Of a stretch of 33,206 bases of DNA, positions 14,883 through 23,233 are shown one piece after another. Under the pieces are notes generated by a model. The model was given only the letters and a program-made list of their open reading frames with translations. It was not told where the DNA came from and did not search any database. Source of the DNA: CAZJQT01 sp964604415 (GTDB lineage: Bacteria > Patescibacteriota > Saccharimonadia > Saccharimonadales > CAZJQT01); the NCBI GenBank assembly GCA_964604415.1, contig CAZRYT010000005.1:1-33206 (forward strand), in the 5' to 3' direction. The stretch's first letter is position 1; the number at the start of each line of letters is the position of its first letter. The translations under genes were made by a program, and so were the position numbers.

Positions 14883-16162
14883 CGACCAACACCCACGTAA
14901 GTCAGACCTGATTGGGTGATTTGGTGTTTGTCGAAGAAATTCCGACCATCAATTACAATCTTTAACCCCTTGTCTTTTAGATTGTCAAAGTTCAAATTGC
15001 GAAATTCCTGATGAGCGGTGGCAAGTATCACCACCTTGGCGCCTTCTATGGCAGCCTTCAACGAGTCAGCACTTGAGTCAGCCTTCACATGAGGATCAAA
15101 CGTTCTGAGCTTGGCGCCGGCCTTTTTAAGCTTGTCCAAAAGTGGTCGACTGGGGCTATGGCGGATATCGCCAATACCCGGTTTGTAAGCTAGACCCAAA
15201 ACGGCAATTTCAGTACCATTAATGGGCATTAGGTTAGCATTTAGACTCCGCTCTAACTGTTCAAACAAGAAAGTTGGCATATCATTGTTAATGCGCCTGG
15301 CCAGAGCCAAAAAATCATGATGAAAGCCATTGGCTTTGGCGTTTTCAATCAAATAGTAAGGATCTACTGGGATACAATGCCCACCTACACCCATACCAGG
15401 ATAGTGTGGCATAAAACCAAACGGCTTAGTGCTGGCTCCATCAATAACCTGAACTACATCTATGCCCAGATGGGTGAATGATTTGGCTAGCTCATTTACA
15501 AAAGCGATGTTGATATCACGAAAAGAGTTCTCAACAATTTTAACGGCTTCGGCCTGCTCCAGGCCACCCATGGGTTTGAGCGGTGCATCAATTATTAGTG
15601 AATAAAACTCCAGCGCCCTGGCCAGACTTTTATCATCTAGACCACCCACTACTCTAGGTATATTGCCAACATGCCACTTGCTGTCGCCAGGATTAATACG
15701 TTCTGGGCAATGGGCTACGTAAAAATCTTGACCGGCTTTTAGGCCAGAAAGCTTCTCCAAGATTGGCACCACTACCGAGCGGCTAACACCCGGGTTAACA
15801 GTTGACTCCAAAACAACCAATTGACCTTTGCTCAGATACTTTGCCACGTTTTTACAGGCGGTCTTGACGGGGCTAAGATTAGGCTGGAAACTTTTGTTAA
15901 CTGGTGTCGGTACGCAAATGACAATGACTTCAACTGCGCCGAGTTGTGAGAAATCACTACTGATTTTGACTTGGTGGTTTAAATATTTGCGGTTTATATC
16001 TAGTTCTGAACCTTTAAATTTGCCGGCTTTTAGTCCAGCTACTTTGTTTTTGTCTATATCTATGCCAATAACACTTAGTCCCTCAGATGCTGCTAGGTTT
16101 ACTAACGGGACACCAACGTAGCCGAGTCCAACCACGCCCACTGTCTTTATTGGTTTTACCAT
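14879..16162 (-). CDS. nucleotide-sugar dehydrogenase (UDP-Glc/UDP-HexNAc 6-dehydrogenase family)
   Basis: The 427-residue enzyme has an N-terminal Rossmann motif (GVVGLGYVGVPL), VICVPTPVN, ESTVNPG (Glu119), the central VKIVENSFRDINIAFVNELA, and the catalytic cysteine in GVGGHCIPVDPYYL (Cys263). It oxidises a UDP-sugar twice at C6, using two NAD+, to the uronate. The HCIPVDPYYL form is closer to the UDP-N-acetylhexosamine dehydrogenases (WecC, WbpA, TviB) than to classical UDP-glucose dehydrogenases, so UDP-HexNAcA or UDP-GlcA could be made. It starts immediately after the stop of the GT2 synthase, which should consume its product. Confidence 0.92.
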   Translation of the reverse strand: MVKPIKTVGVVGLGYVGVPLVNLAASEGLSVIGIDIDKNKVAGLKAGKFKGSELDINRKYLNHQVKISSDFSQLGAVEVIVICVPTPVNKSFQPNLSPVKTACKNVAKYLSKGQLVVLESTVNPGVSRSVVVPILEKLSGLKAGQDFYVAHCPERINPGDSKWHVGNIPRVVGGLDDKSLARALEFYSLIIDAPLKPMGGLEQAEAVKIVENSFRDINIAFVNELAKSFTHLGIDVVQVIDGASTKPFGFMPHYPGMGVGGHCIPVDPYYLIENAKANGFHHDFLALARRINNDMPTFLFEQLERSLNANLMPINGTEIAVLGLAYKPGIGDIRHSPSRPLLDKLKKAGAKLRTFDPHVKADSSADSLKAAIEGAKVVILATAHQEFRNLNFDNLKDKGLKIVIDGRNFFDKHQITQSGLTYVGVGR

Positions 16163-17449
16163 TTAGCGAGTAATCCAACTTTTGTTGCGGACGGTGAATA
16201 GGGCATAAATACTTTGCCAGTAAAGGAAGATATCGTAGAAAAACATATATATAAATAATCCGGGGATCTTGCGTTTGCCATAAAACATCATCGGCATGTA
16301 GCGCACAAACATAAACAAAATCCAGGCCGGCAATAAGCTGGTCAGGAAAAAGTGAGGGTTAGTAAAGATGCTGATTATCAGCCCTAACATCAGACCAAAC
16401 GAGAAAAATGGGATAGTCAATTCCCATAACAGAATCTCAAAGAATAACAAAGGACGCTTCTTCCAGGCATAGGTCAAAGTATAAATAGACTCTCTGATGT
16501 AACCGCGCTTCCACCTCTGTTGTTGCTTCAAGAAACCTTTGAGTGTGGATGGTGTTTCGGTGTAGCTAATAGCTTCCGGCGCAAACTTGACCTTGTGTCC
16601 ACCTTTTAGAATCAAGTTTGTGAGGTGACGATCTTCAGAATGAGTGCACTGCTCACCAAAAAATGTCTGATTAGCAAAATCATCAATAATCTCCTCTAGC
16701 AGCGAAGTCCGATAGGCTGACAGGCAGCCGCTGCAACACACGACCATGCCAATTGATGACTGGGCCTCTTTGTAAATGTGCAGACCAATCCAGTAGTAGG
16801 CTCCCACCATGCGCGTTATGATGTTCTTTTTCTCATTTAATAGTCTAACGTCACCAGTAGTAGCACCAACGCGCGAGTCTTCAAATGGGATGATGATTTT
16901 AGCAATAGCGTCTTTGTCCAACACAGTGTCACTATCTATCGTAACCACAAAGTCTGTACCCCCGGTCATATGCTTGACGGCATAGTGGATGGCATGACGT
17001 TTTCCTCTGTTTTGCTCAAAGAAATGCAACTTGACGTTGGTGCGCCGGGCAAAGGCTAGGAGTAATTGCTTGGTTTTGGGATCGGATGAACCATCATCAA
17101 CTACAAAAACTTCTTTATCGCCTTCTGTTAGAATGGCGGCGCGAATGGCCTTATAGAGCAACTCGGCTGGTTCGTTATAGCACGGAATGACAATAGCCAC
17201 TTTGGGTGGCCTGATTTGTTGGCGCAATGAATAATGAGTGTTGGTGCGGCCTTTGCGTTGATCACCAATAAACAACAGGATAAAAATGAACCAGGTGTAC
17301 ATCAGCAACATCAGAAAATAGACGTGGTTGTATATTTTCCAGACACCTCCCCACGCATTTTGCCGAGTGAATATGACTATCGAGAAGCCAAGGATGGCAA
17401 ACAGCGACAAGTATATGGCGCGCTCGGCAAAAATGCGTTTATTTAACAT
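16163..17449 (-). CDS. processive GT2 polysaccharide synthase, hyaluronan synthase/NodC-like
   Basis: The 428-residue protein has two N-terminal membrane helices, a GT2 core and several C-terminal helices. Motifs are VIPCYNEP, DDGSSD (118-123), DSDT (172-175), CCSGCLSAYR, FFGEQCTHSEDRHLTN (Asp273 as base) and QQQRW (309-313). The NQTFFG...DRHLTN stretch is very like hyaluronan synthase and NodC. These enzymes polymerise and export a beta-linked glycan at the membrane. In hyaluronan systems the synthase is paired with UDP-glucose dehydrogenase, as here. Which sugars are used is not known. The gene lies between a secreted protein (17 bp upstream) and the dehydrogenase. Confidence 0.9.
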   Translation of the reverse strand: MLNKRIFAERAIYLSLFAILGFSIVIFTRQNAWGGVWKIYNHVYFLMLLMYTWFIFILLFIGDQRKGRTNTHYSLRQQIRPPKVAIVIPCYNEPAELLYKAIRAAILTEGDKEVFVVDDGSSDPKTKQLLLAFARRTNVKLHFFEQNRGKRHAIHYAVKHMTGGTDFVVTIDSDTVLDKDAIAKIIIPFEDSRVGATTGDVRLLNEKKNIITRMVGAYYWIGLHIYKEAQSSIGMVVCCSGCLSAYRTSLLEEIIDDFANQTFFGEQCTHSEDRHLTNLILKGGHKVKFAPEAISYTETPSTLKGFLKQQQRWKRGYIRESIYTLTYAWKKRPLLFFEILLWELTIPFFSFGLMLGLIISIFTNPHFFLTSLLPAWILFMFVRYMPMMFYGKRKIPGLFIYMFFYDIFLYWQSIYALFTVRNKSWITR

Positions 17450-17466
17450 ATTTAAGGTTTAAATGA

Positions 17467-17919
17467 CTAGCTTAACTGCGGTAGAACCGGCAGGAAGAAA
17501 ACATGGTGCTGCACCACAAGCTTACATTCCAAAGTTGAGTCCGAAGCCTTAAGAAAGTCCATCAATTGTTTCTTGGTCAAGTGATGACCGCTAACTGCAG
17601 CAATCGTGACGACATCGCCATTGACCGTCAGACTAAATGTATTGACTTTGAAAAAGGCGTCTAATTCAGCTACTTGCTGATCATTAAGAGTACAGATCTC
17701 TTTTGTGCTGTCACTGGCACCGGCTGAAGTACTTTTATCATTATCGTCTTTATCCTTATCAACCACCATGAAATGTTTAGATCTGGCGTGGAAATTGCCA
17801 TCTGCCAGCGTATCGGCGTAAGCTTTTTTGCTAGCGAACCCTGATGTTCCACTTAGTGCGTACAGGCTAAACATGGCCAGCACCGAAAAATTTACTATCC
17901 AAAACAGCTTTTTCTTCAT
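17467..17919 (-). CDS. secreted or anchored small protein, first gene of the polysaccharide operon
   Basis: I chose the ATG at 17919 because it starts a clean signal sequence (MKKKLFWIVNFSVLAMFSLYALSG) and AAAGGAGG lies about 11 nt before it; the extension to 17958 lacks these features. A KAYADTLADG site could be cut by signal peptidase. The mature part has a Asp/Lys-rich linker and a compact C-terminal domain of about 80 residues with two cysteines (EICTL, LECKL). I do not recognise a family. It precedes the GT2 synthase by 17 bp, so it may help export, anchor or trim the glycan. Confidence 0.65.
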   Translation of the reverse strand: MKKKLFWIVNFSVLAMFSLYALSGTSGFASKKAYADTLADGNFHARSKHFMVVDKDKDDNDKSTSAGASDSTKEICTLNDQQVAELDAFFKVNTFSLTVNGDVVTIAAVSGHHLTKKQLMDFLKASDSTLECKLVVQHHVFFLPVLPQLS

Positions 17920-18033
17920 CTTCACATCATCCTCCTTTATTAAAAAGTGCAGGCTCAAATCTACAGCACTATGACTAGCGGGTCAGTAAAATATCTTACT
18001 TTTTTAATTCAAAAACTAACAAAAATCGACTTA

Positions 18034-18057
18034 AATAATTCTAAGTTATTGTATACT
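18034..18057 (+). promoter_or_regulatory. promoter and dyad of the Crp/Fnr gene
   Basis: TATACT (18052-18057) ends 10 nt before the GTG start, and no SD is present. The dyad AATAATTCTAAGTTATT (18034-18050, arms AATAA/TTATT) occupies the spacer just upstream of the -10. That position would suit an autorepressor, but the arms do not match the TGTGA/TCACA sites at 1631-1669. Confidence 0.4.
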
Positions 18058-18067
18058 GGGTAAACCC

Positions 18068-18703
18068 GTGAAAACGCTTAAGGATTTTTTGGCCACAGTT
18101 CCAGTCAAGAACTTTAATAAAGATGAGATTTTGGTACATCAAGGTGATGAGTCGGACCAAATCTATATAGTTAAAAACGGTATTATCCGCTGTTATGATA
18201 TTTCACTGGAAGGCAACCAGCAATTAATATGGCTGCTTTCAAAAGACGAAATATTTCCTTTTACATTGCTGTTTGATATTGACGAGAAGATAAGATTTTT
18301 CTACAGCGCTTTTAGCGATGCTGAAGTTTATGTGGCCAACAAAAATGAGTTAGCCGATTTTCTGAAATCCAGTCCGAAGGTTTTGTTTGAAATCTGCGCC
18401 GAAATGACGCGCAAATATGATGGCTTGCACCACAGAGTTAACGCTAGTGGTAAGCCCAAGGCTAGAGAAAAAATCCTACACACATTAGCCTTCATTGCCG
18501 ACCGTTTCAACGCTTATAAACCTCACGACAAACAAGTCAAGCTGTCACTACCCTTAACTCATCAAGACATTGCCGATCTTGTTGGACTGACTAGGGAAAC
18601 AACCGCTACGACTTTGAAGCAATTAAAGGACGAAAATTTTATCGATTACGAAAATCAGCGCTTTATAATCCACCGCGACAAAATAGAAAAGGTTCTTTGG
18701 TAG
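18068..18703 (+). CDS. Crp/Fnr-family transcription regulator
   Basis: The 211-residue protein has an N-terminal cyclic-nucleotide-type beta barrel (FNKDEILVHQGDESDQIYIVKNGIIRCY), a dimerisation helix around residues 110-135, and a C-terminal winged helix-turn-helix (LTHQDIADLVGLTRETTATTLKQL). The recognition helix keeps the Arg-Glu pair that contacts the TGTGA half-site in CRP, with Thr at the third contact position. The barrel lacks the classical GE-x5-RSA cAMP pocket and has no N-terminal FNR cysteine cluster, so the signal is unknown. It starts at GTG 18068 close behind a TATACT box with no ribosome site. The stop is 2 bp from the convergent gene. Confidence 0.9.
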   Translation: MKTLKDFLATVPVKNFNKDEILVHQGDESDQIYIVKNGIIRCYDISLEGNQQLIWLLSKDEIFPFTLLFDIDEKIRFFYSAFSDAEVYVANKNELADFLKSSPKVLFEICAEMTRKYDGLHHRVNASGKPKAREKILHTLAFIADRFNAYKPHDKQVKLSLPLTHQDIADLVGLTRETTATTLKQLKDENFIDYENQRFIIHRDKIEKVLW

Positions 18704-18705
18704 TC

Positions 18706-20160
18706 TTAGGCTGCTGTTTCTTCGAGAGATTTTGCAATAACTTCCATGACTTTTACTATCTCAACTGTAACAAGTCGTTTTTTATCAATCCACCACGGTG
18801 GAGTTCTGTAGCCATTTTTTAGTAAAAACTCGTCAACCTTAGCTTCGACATATACCTCAAGTCCAGCAGCAATAAAGTAGTCCGGTAAGGGCTTAAAGGA
18901 TTTAGTTTGCTGAGCATCTTCTGCAGCTTGACTCAAACCATTTGAAGTAATCTCAACTATTTTCCCATCAGAGAAATCGACAATTCTCGGGTTGCCTAAG
19001 TCACCAGGGTCCGAGTCAAAAGGCGGGCAAAGTTGACTTTCTAAAATTATCGATTCGAATTCACTTACGTTCTCACCCAAATACCTCTCAGCAAAATAAG
19101 CTTTGGTAAAGACTTCAGCTAGCTTGCCAGGATCCCAGGCAGTAACCTCAGCTATTTTCTCAAGTGTATTCATTGAAGAATAAAAGTCATCCATCCGATT
19201 ATCTAGCGTTATGTCGACTTCGTCGCCGGCGTCTATTGATGCATTACGCACCGTATCCAGATCTACAATTTCACCAGCTAACGTCCAGTTGCCAGGATGA
19301 AGATATTTATGGTAGCTGTCTGTATTATGGAATCGGCCCAAATTTCCACCCATAATCCGCGGCAATATATTCGTCAAATAGGTCCTCTGATCTTCTACTG
19401 ACTCAGAATCAAGTTTTTCTAAATCATCCCAGAAATTGAAATAATCCGGTTTCCGCAGCTGAAGAGAACGGATGGCTGAGGCAATTTGATCATTCAGCTG
19501 GTTATGTAAATTCAGGTTTCCTAGCTCAACTAGTCTTATATTACTTAGAGCAACACGGTACATAACGCCGAACTGCATGTCTAAAAGACCATTCCCTACG
19601 GCGCCGGCTATGCCCACGTGGTCTGGTTCATAAGCTTTGTTTTTAGTGGCCAGTGTGTCTTGTTGCCATACATAGTTGCCGTAAAGCATTTCTTTGAATT
19701 TGAGAAGCCCAATATCACCCTCCCCATCAGGAAATAGTTTGGGCCGAGCGTGGAATATCGGCCATTCAGTCAAAACGCCCTCACGTCTCAGTAATTTACT
19801 AGCTTCATAACATCTTGTGAAAGTGCTGGCGTCAAGCATCCCATTCACACGAACCTGGTGGGGTTCAATCCCATAAAATGTAGCTGTAGGAACAGCCGCT
19901 TCTGCACCTTTTATCGAAAACGAGGTATATATGTCACCGTTTTCGTCTTTTATGGGTTTCGAATTGATCACTAGCCTGTTGGGGTCTTCTATTGAACGGC
20001 CGTGAAAGTTCGATGATTTACTAAACCTATCAAACAAATCATGACTACACTCAAGCAGAAGTACTTTATCTGGGTTGATAATGACTTCTTCTGCCAGTGG
20101 GTCAATGAAATAATCGTTTTTAACTACTGGCTTCAACTCGTATTCACCGAGCTCGTTCAT
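18706..20160 (-). CDS. large protein of unknown function, possibly kinase-like
   Basis: This 484-residue soluble protein matches no family I can name. Two stretches recall the protein-kinase-like fold of the SelO type: an N-terminal FSIKGAEAAVP followed by YEASKLLRREGVLTEWP (possible Lys and helix-C Glu), and a central LGRFHNTDSYHKYLHPGNW followed by LAGEIVDLDTV (possible catalytic Asn/His and metal-binding Asp). This is inference from motif order only. The C-terminal 150 residues are acidic. It has its own promoter (20197-20169) and no SD, with the ATG about 2 nt after the expected start, and it follows the HD-domain gene by 40 bp. Confidence 0.55.
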   Translation of the reverse strand: MNELGEYELKPVVKNDYFIDPLAEEVIINPDKVLLLECSHDLFDRFSKSSNFHGRSIEDPNRLVINSKPIKDENGDIYTSFSIKGAEAAVPTATFYGIEPHQVRVNGMLDASTFTRCYEASKLLRREGVLTEWPIFHARPKLFPDGEGDIGLLKFKEMLYGNYVWQQDTLATKNKAYEPDHVGIAGAVGNGLLDMQFGVMYRVALSNIRLVELGNLNLHNQLNDQIASAIRSLQLRKPDYFNFWDDLEKLDSESVEDQRTYLTNILPRIMGGNLGRFHNTDSYHKYLHPGNWTLAGEIVDLDTVRNASIDAGDEVDITLDNRMDDFYSSMNTLEKIAEVTAWDPGKLAEVFTKAYFAERYLGENVSEFESIILESQLCPPFDSDPGDLGNPRIVDFSDGKIVEITSNGLSQAAEDAQQTKSFKPLPDYFIAAGLEVYVEAKVDEFLLKNGYRTPPWWIDKKRLVTVEIVKVMEVIAKSLEETAA

Positions 20161-20168
20161 TAAAACAT

Positions 20169-20197
20169 ATAATACTATGTTATGACTACTTTTGCAA
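20169..20197 (-). promoter_or_regulatory. promoter of the 484-aa gene
   Basis: TTGCAA (20197-20192) and TATTAT (20174-20169) on the minus strand are separated by 17 bp. The predicted start of transcription is about 2 nt before the ATG at 20160, so the message is nearly leaderless. Confidence 0.55.
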
Positions 20198-20200
20198 ATA

Positions 20201-20869
20201 CTATCCGTTTTCTTGGGAAAGTTCGCTGTTCAGAACAAACTTGGCTGCTTTGGGATTACTCCGGGCGGCTGGTTCCCAACTGTCTTGGCCTTCAGCCAAA
20301 GGGTGGTTGTACCACAGTCGGGCGCTAAGGATATCAGCACAGTGACACAAAGCAGCTAGTTCACCCATGATGCGTTTGTCTGGTGTGTAATCTTCATCGC
20401 GAATACCCTCAACGTAGCGCATAGCATTAGCCTGTTGGACACTGAGTTCAATGCCATATAGATCCATTACTTGTTGGCGAATAACGGCACGGTCTTTTTT
20501 GTTTCGGATAAGCGAGGTGTCTATCAAATCTCCTCGCTCATTAATTATGTATTTGAACGGTTTTTCTAGATCATGCAAAAACATTACTAGCAAGGCGTCC
20601 GACTTATCAAACGGTAAAGCGCGCGCAGCGTCGAGTGTATCAAAAAGGGCTGAAGCTAAATTCATAGCCTCAGTTACATGATCCTCGTAGCCACCCGGCC
20701 AAGCTTGGTGATTATGAGAGGAGCCCGGAGCAGACTGAAAAAGCTCCTTGTACTCTGCATAAATTTCACGGCAGGCTTCGCCGTTCTCACCGTTAATCTG
20801 ATCCAGCATATTCTCAAGCGTTTGATAACCTGGGGAAGGAACTTCGGGTGTATCTAAATTTTCACTCAT
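20201..20869 (-). CDS. HD-domain phosphohydrolase-like protein
   Basis: The 222-residue protein carries HD-superfamily signatures: SHNHQAWPGGYEDHVTEAM (first metal His residues), LLVMFLHDLEKPFKY (His-Asp pair) and ALCHCADILSARLW (last Asp). HD enzymes hydrolyse phosphoesters of nucleotides or nucleic acids with two metal ions; the substrate is unknown. The HDLEKPF form with Glu-Lys is seen in a conserved but uncharacterised subgroup. Start choice is uncertain: GTG 20872 or ATG 20869, with the only strong purine stretch (AAGGAG) 18 nt upstream and a TATAGT box touching the GTG. The 484-aa gene follows 40 bp downstream. Confidence 0.78.
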   Translation of the reverse strand: MSENLDTPEVPSPGYQTLENMLDQINGENGEACREIYAEYKELFQSAPGSSHNHQAWPGGYEDHVTEAMNLASALFDTLDAARALPFDKSDALLVMFLHDLEKPFKYIINERGDLIDTSLIRNKKDRAVIRQQVMDLYGIELSVQQANAMRYVEGIRDEDYTPDKRIMGELAALCHCADILSARLWYNHPLAEGQDSWEPAARSNPKAAKFVLNSELSQENG

Positions 20870-20999
20870 CACTATACTTTTCCGCTACTCCTTGTACTGT
20901 CTATAATTTACCATATTTACTGATTAAGTGTGGTATTTATCACTGCAATTATTGAATATAAGGGATAGACTAGGCTCACCCTTATAATAAGGAGGTTAT

Positions 21000-21488
21000 A
21001 TGAATATCGAGCAACGCAAATACTATCGTTCCCTACCGTTTGAAAGTATTCAGAAAACTAAAGCCCAGGAAGAGTTGGTGCAAGCTATCGGCGACGCCCA
21101 TGATATCTTGGTCAGGGCTAAAACTGTCTTCCCGCTGACTTTATTCCCGGACACGCTTACTGTTGACCGAACCAAATTAACTATTACGCACCGTGACTTT
21201 TTCAAATCAGCCGAGGTCTTAAGTATACAGATAGAAGACATCTTGAATGTCACGGCCACTGTTGGACCAGTTTTTGGTTCGGTTAAGCTCTCGACCCGTT
21301 TCTTCGACCCTGATAAACCCTACACAGTTGATCATTTCTGGCGAGCCGATGCTCTTAAAGTTAAACGCATCATGCAAGGCTATATGATAGCGCGTCAGAA
21401 AGAGGTTGATTGTTCGGCTCTATCGACAAGCGAACTAGCTAGATTACTGGATGAATTGGGCAAGGTAGCAGCCCCGGAAAAAGTTTAA
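21000..21488 (+). CDS. protein of unknown function with PH-like beta core (162 aa)
   Basis: AAGGAGG lies 4 nt before the ATG. The middle of the protein (FPLTLFPDTLTVDRTKLTI to VDHFWRADALKVKRIMQGY) alternates short strands and closes with a helix, which looks like a bacterial PH-type domain. No membrane segment or signal is seen, and residues 1-40 and 130-162 are helical. It may be a cytosolic adaptor. It converges on the response-regulator gene with a 2-bp gap. Confidence 0.6.
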   Translation: MNIEQRKYYRSLPFESIQKTKAQEELVQAIGDAHDILVRAKTVFPLTLFPDTLTVDRTKLTITHRDFFKSAEVLSIQIEDILNVTATVGPVFGSVKLSTRFFDPDKPYTVDHFWRADALKVKRIMQGYMIARQKEVDCSALSTSELARLLDELGKVAAPEKV

Positions 21489-21490
21489 GG

Positions 21491-21850
21491 CTAAGCTAAT
21501 TTATTGAGTTTTTCTATCAGTTCAGAAGGTGTATTTTCGGCTTTGATAAGGTAAGCCGCTATGCCTAACTTGTAGGCTTTCTCAACAGTTTTTGGTTCGT
21601 TAAAATCACTCAGAACTATGACTTTGGTCTGCTGAGGTCGGTTAGTGAATTTCTCCAGAAACTCAACGCCATTAACTTTTGGTAATAGTAGGTCAATCAA
21701 GACAAAATCATAAACCTGAGATTGGACTTTTACTAAGGCATCTTTGCCATCGGCGACAACGTCCACTTCGAAACCGTGATTTTCTAGCGCCCCACTGTAT
21801 AGACTCTGTATGATCGGAAAATCTTCGACCAATAAAACCTTCTTAGTCAT
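21491..21850 (-). CDS. single-domain response regulator (receiver only)
   Basis: The 119-residue protein is a CheY-type receiver. Phospho-acceptor Asp53 lies in VLIDLLLPKVNG, the acidic pair is Glu9-Asp10, the switch residue is Ser in VIVLSDF, and the conserved Lys is in YLIKAE. There is no DNA-binding or enzymatic output domain, so it must act through protein contacts or as a phosphate relay. It overlaps the upstream histidine kinase gene by 8 nt and should be its partner. Confidence 0.93.
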   Translation of the reverse strand: MTKKVLLVEDFPIIQSLYSGALENHGFEVDVVADGKDALVKVQSQVYDFVLIDLLLPKVNGVEFLEKFTNRPQQTKVIVLSDFNEPKTVEKAYKLGIAAYLIKAENTPSELIEKLNKLA

Positions 21851-23108
21851 GCTTGTGCCCTCGTTTTAAGTTAATTATAACCTTAGTGCCAAAATTGGAG
21901 CTTTCAACTTTTATATTGCCCTTATGGGCTTCAAAAATCTTTTTGGACACATATAAGCCCAGCCCTAGGCCGCGAATACCGCCGGAGCTGTCGGTCCTCA
22001 CGGCGTATTTGCGGAAAAGATTGAGACGCGCCTCCCGACTAATACCACCGCCTTTATCTTCAACAATTATTTCAGCGCCGCCCTGGGTTGGTTGGAGACT
22101 AATCTTCACCTGTGTCCCTGCTTTACTGTACTGAAAGGCGTTATTGAGAACGTTTATTAAAGCAGTTGATAGTTTTTCGCTACTACCCCAGATACGTAAA
22201 GGCTCAGCGGGTAGAGCCAAAGAAAGGTCTTCAGTGCGAGCATTAGTTTCGGCTGTTTGATGGCTGACATGTTCGACAAGTTGCCATAAGTCAACTTCTG
22301 TAACCATACTCTTGTTGGAAGCCGGGGCCGTTTCAAGCAAATTATTGAGTAGATGTACTAGGTTTTGGTTTTCCATTTTGAGCATATGGATATACTCAGC
22401 TTGTTTTTTTGGGTTTGTCGGTGGCCCATGCTCAAGTTGGTCGATTATGGCATTAGCTGTTGATGATGGGTGTCTTAGCTGATGGCTTAAAAGAGCTAGG
22501 AAATTATCATAGGCTTTTTCTCTTTCCTCGTTTTTACCAAGTCCAACCATATAGATAACCAACTGAGCTAATATCACAAAAAAAGCTGGATAGAAGGCAA
22601 TCGGTATCAGGGCTTGAGCAGCCGTCAGTGGCGTATGATGACGAACAGCATAGGCAAGAATGCTCAGAATATAGCTGGCGCCAGCTAAGATAGCCGCTAC
22701 ATAGACAAAGCCTTCGGTGAACAAGGCTCCGGCCGTAATAATAGGAAAGACAAATAAGACGGTAGTCCTGGCTTGCAGGGCGCCCTGGTCATAGGTCACG
22801 ACAGCCGCCAGACCCAAATCTAATAAAATATGCAAGATCAGTATGGCTTGAGTAAACTTGATACCCCTAAGAACCTTTTTGTTTATGACGTAAAGAACTC
22901 CGTTGAGTAAAAGGCCGATTGAACCAATTACTAGATAGTGGGTGGCTTTAGCCGGCTGTCGAGCTATCAAGCTGGAGATAACGGCAACTAAGGTAAGCAG
23001 GCCAACATAAAACCAGCGCAATCTAATAAGACGTGATTTCTGTAGTCTGAGGGCCAAGACCCTGTCTTCTTCGCTGTCGATATTGAACTGACTTAAATCC
23101 ATAAGCAA
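21843..23108 (-). CDS. membrane-bound sensor histidine kinase
   Basis: The 421-residue protein has about six membrane helices in residues 30-190 with very short loops, so it may sense a signal within or at the membrane. The kinase part follows: H box LLSHQLRHPSS (His209), N box ALINVLNNAFQYS, G1 VEDKGGGIS, and G2 GLGLGLYVSKKI. HQLRHP is a less common H-box variant. The start may be TTG 23108, which has AGGA 6 nt upstream, or ATG 23102, 12 nt from it. It is co-transcribed with the receiver gene (8-nt overlap). A TTACAA/TATACA pair near 23185-23160 could be its promoter. Confidence 0.92.
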   Translation of the reverse strand: MLMDLSQFNIDSEEDRVLALRLQKSRLIRLRWFYVGLLTLVAVISSLIARQPAKATHYLVIGSIGLLLNGVLYVINKKVLRGIKFTQAILILHILLDLGLAAVVTYDQGALQARTTVLFVFPIITAGALFTEGFVYVAAILAGASYILSILAYAVRHHTPLTAAQALIPIAFYPAFFVILAQLVIYMVGLGKNEEREKAYDNFLALLSHQLRHPSSTANAIIDQLEHGPPTNPKKQAEYIHMLKMENQNLVHLLNNLLETAPASNKSMVTEVDLWQLVEHVSHQTAETNARTEDLSLALPAEPLRIWGSSEKLSTALINVLNNAFQYSKAGTQVKISLQPTQGGAEIIVEDKGGGISREARLNLFRKYAVRTDSSGGIRGLGLGLYVSKKIFEAHKGNIKVESSNFGTKVIINLKRGHKHD

Positions 23109-23198
23109 GAATAATCCTAGCGCTTTACCAATAGAGTAACATTTTTCTACCCTTGTATAAACGACTATTCACCTGTTGTAATTATTAGTACGTAAGCC

Positions 23199-23227
23199 TT
23201 GACAATTTTGTCTGATAAGACTATATT
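23199..23227 (+). promoter_or_regulatory. strong promoter of a small transcript
   Basis: TTGACA (23199-23204) is a perfect -35 box and TATATT (23222-23227) lies exactly 17 bp downstream. The start of transcription should be near 23234. Confidence 0.75.
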
Positions 23228-23233
23228 TGCCAA

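Noticed and set aside
20929..20944. TGTGG-TATTTA-TCACT upstream of the 21000 gene as a third CRP-like site
   Set aside because: Two of ten half-site bases differ, its distance to a promoter is uncertain, and the TATAAT there overlaps the ribosome site; chance is a fair explanation.
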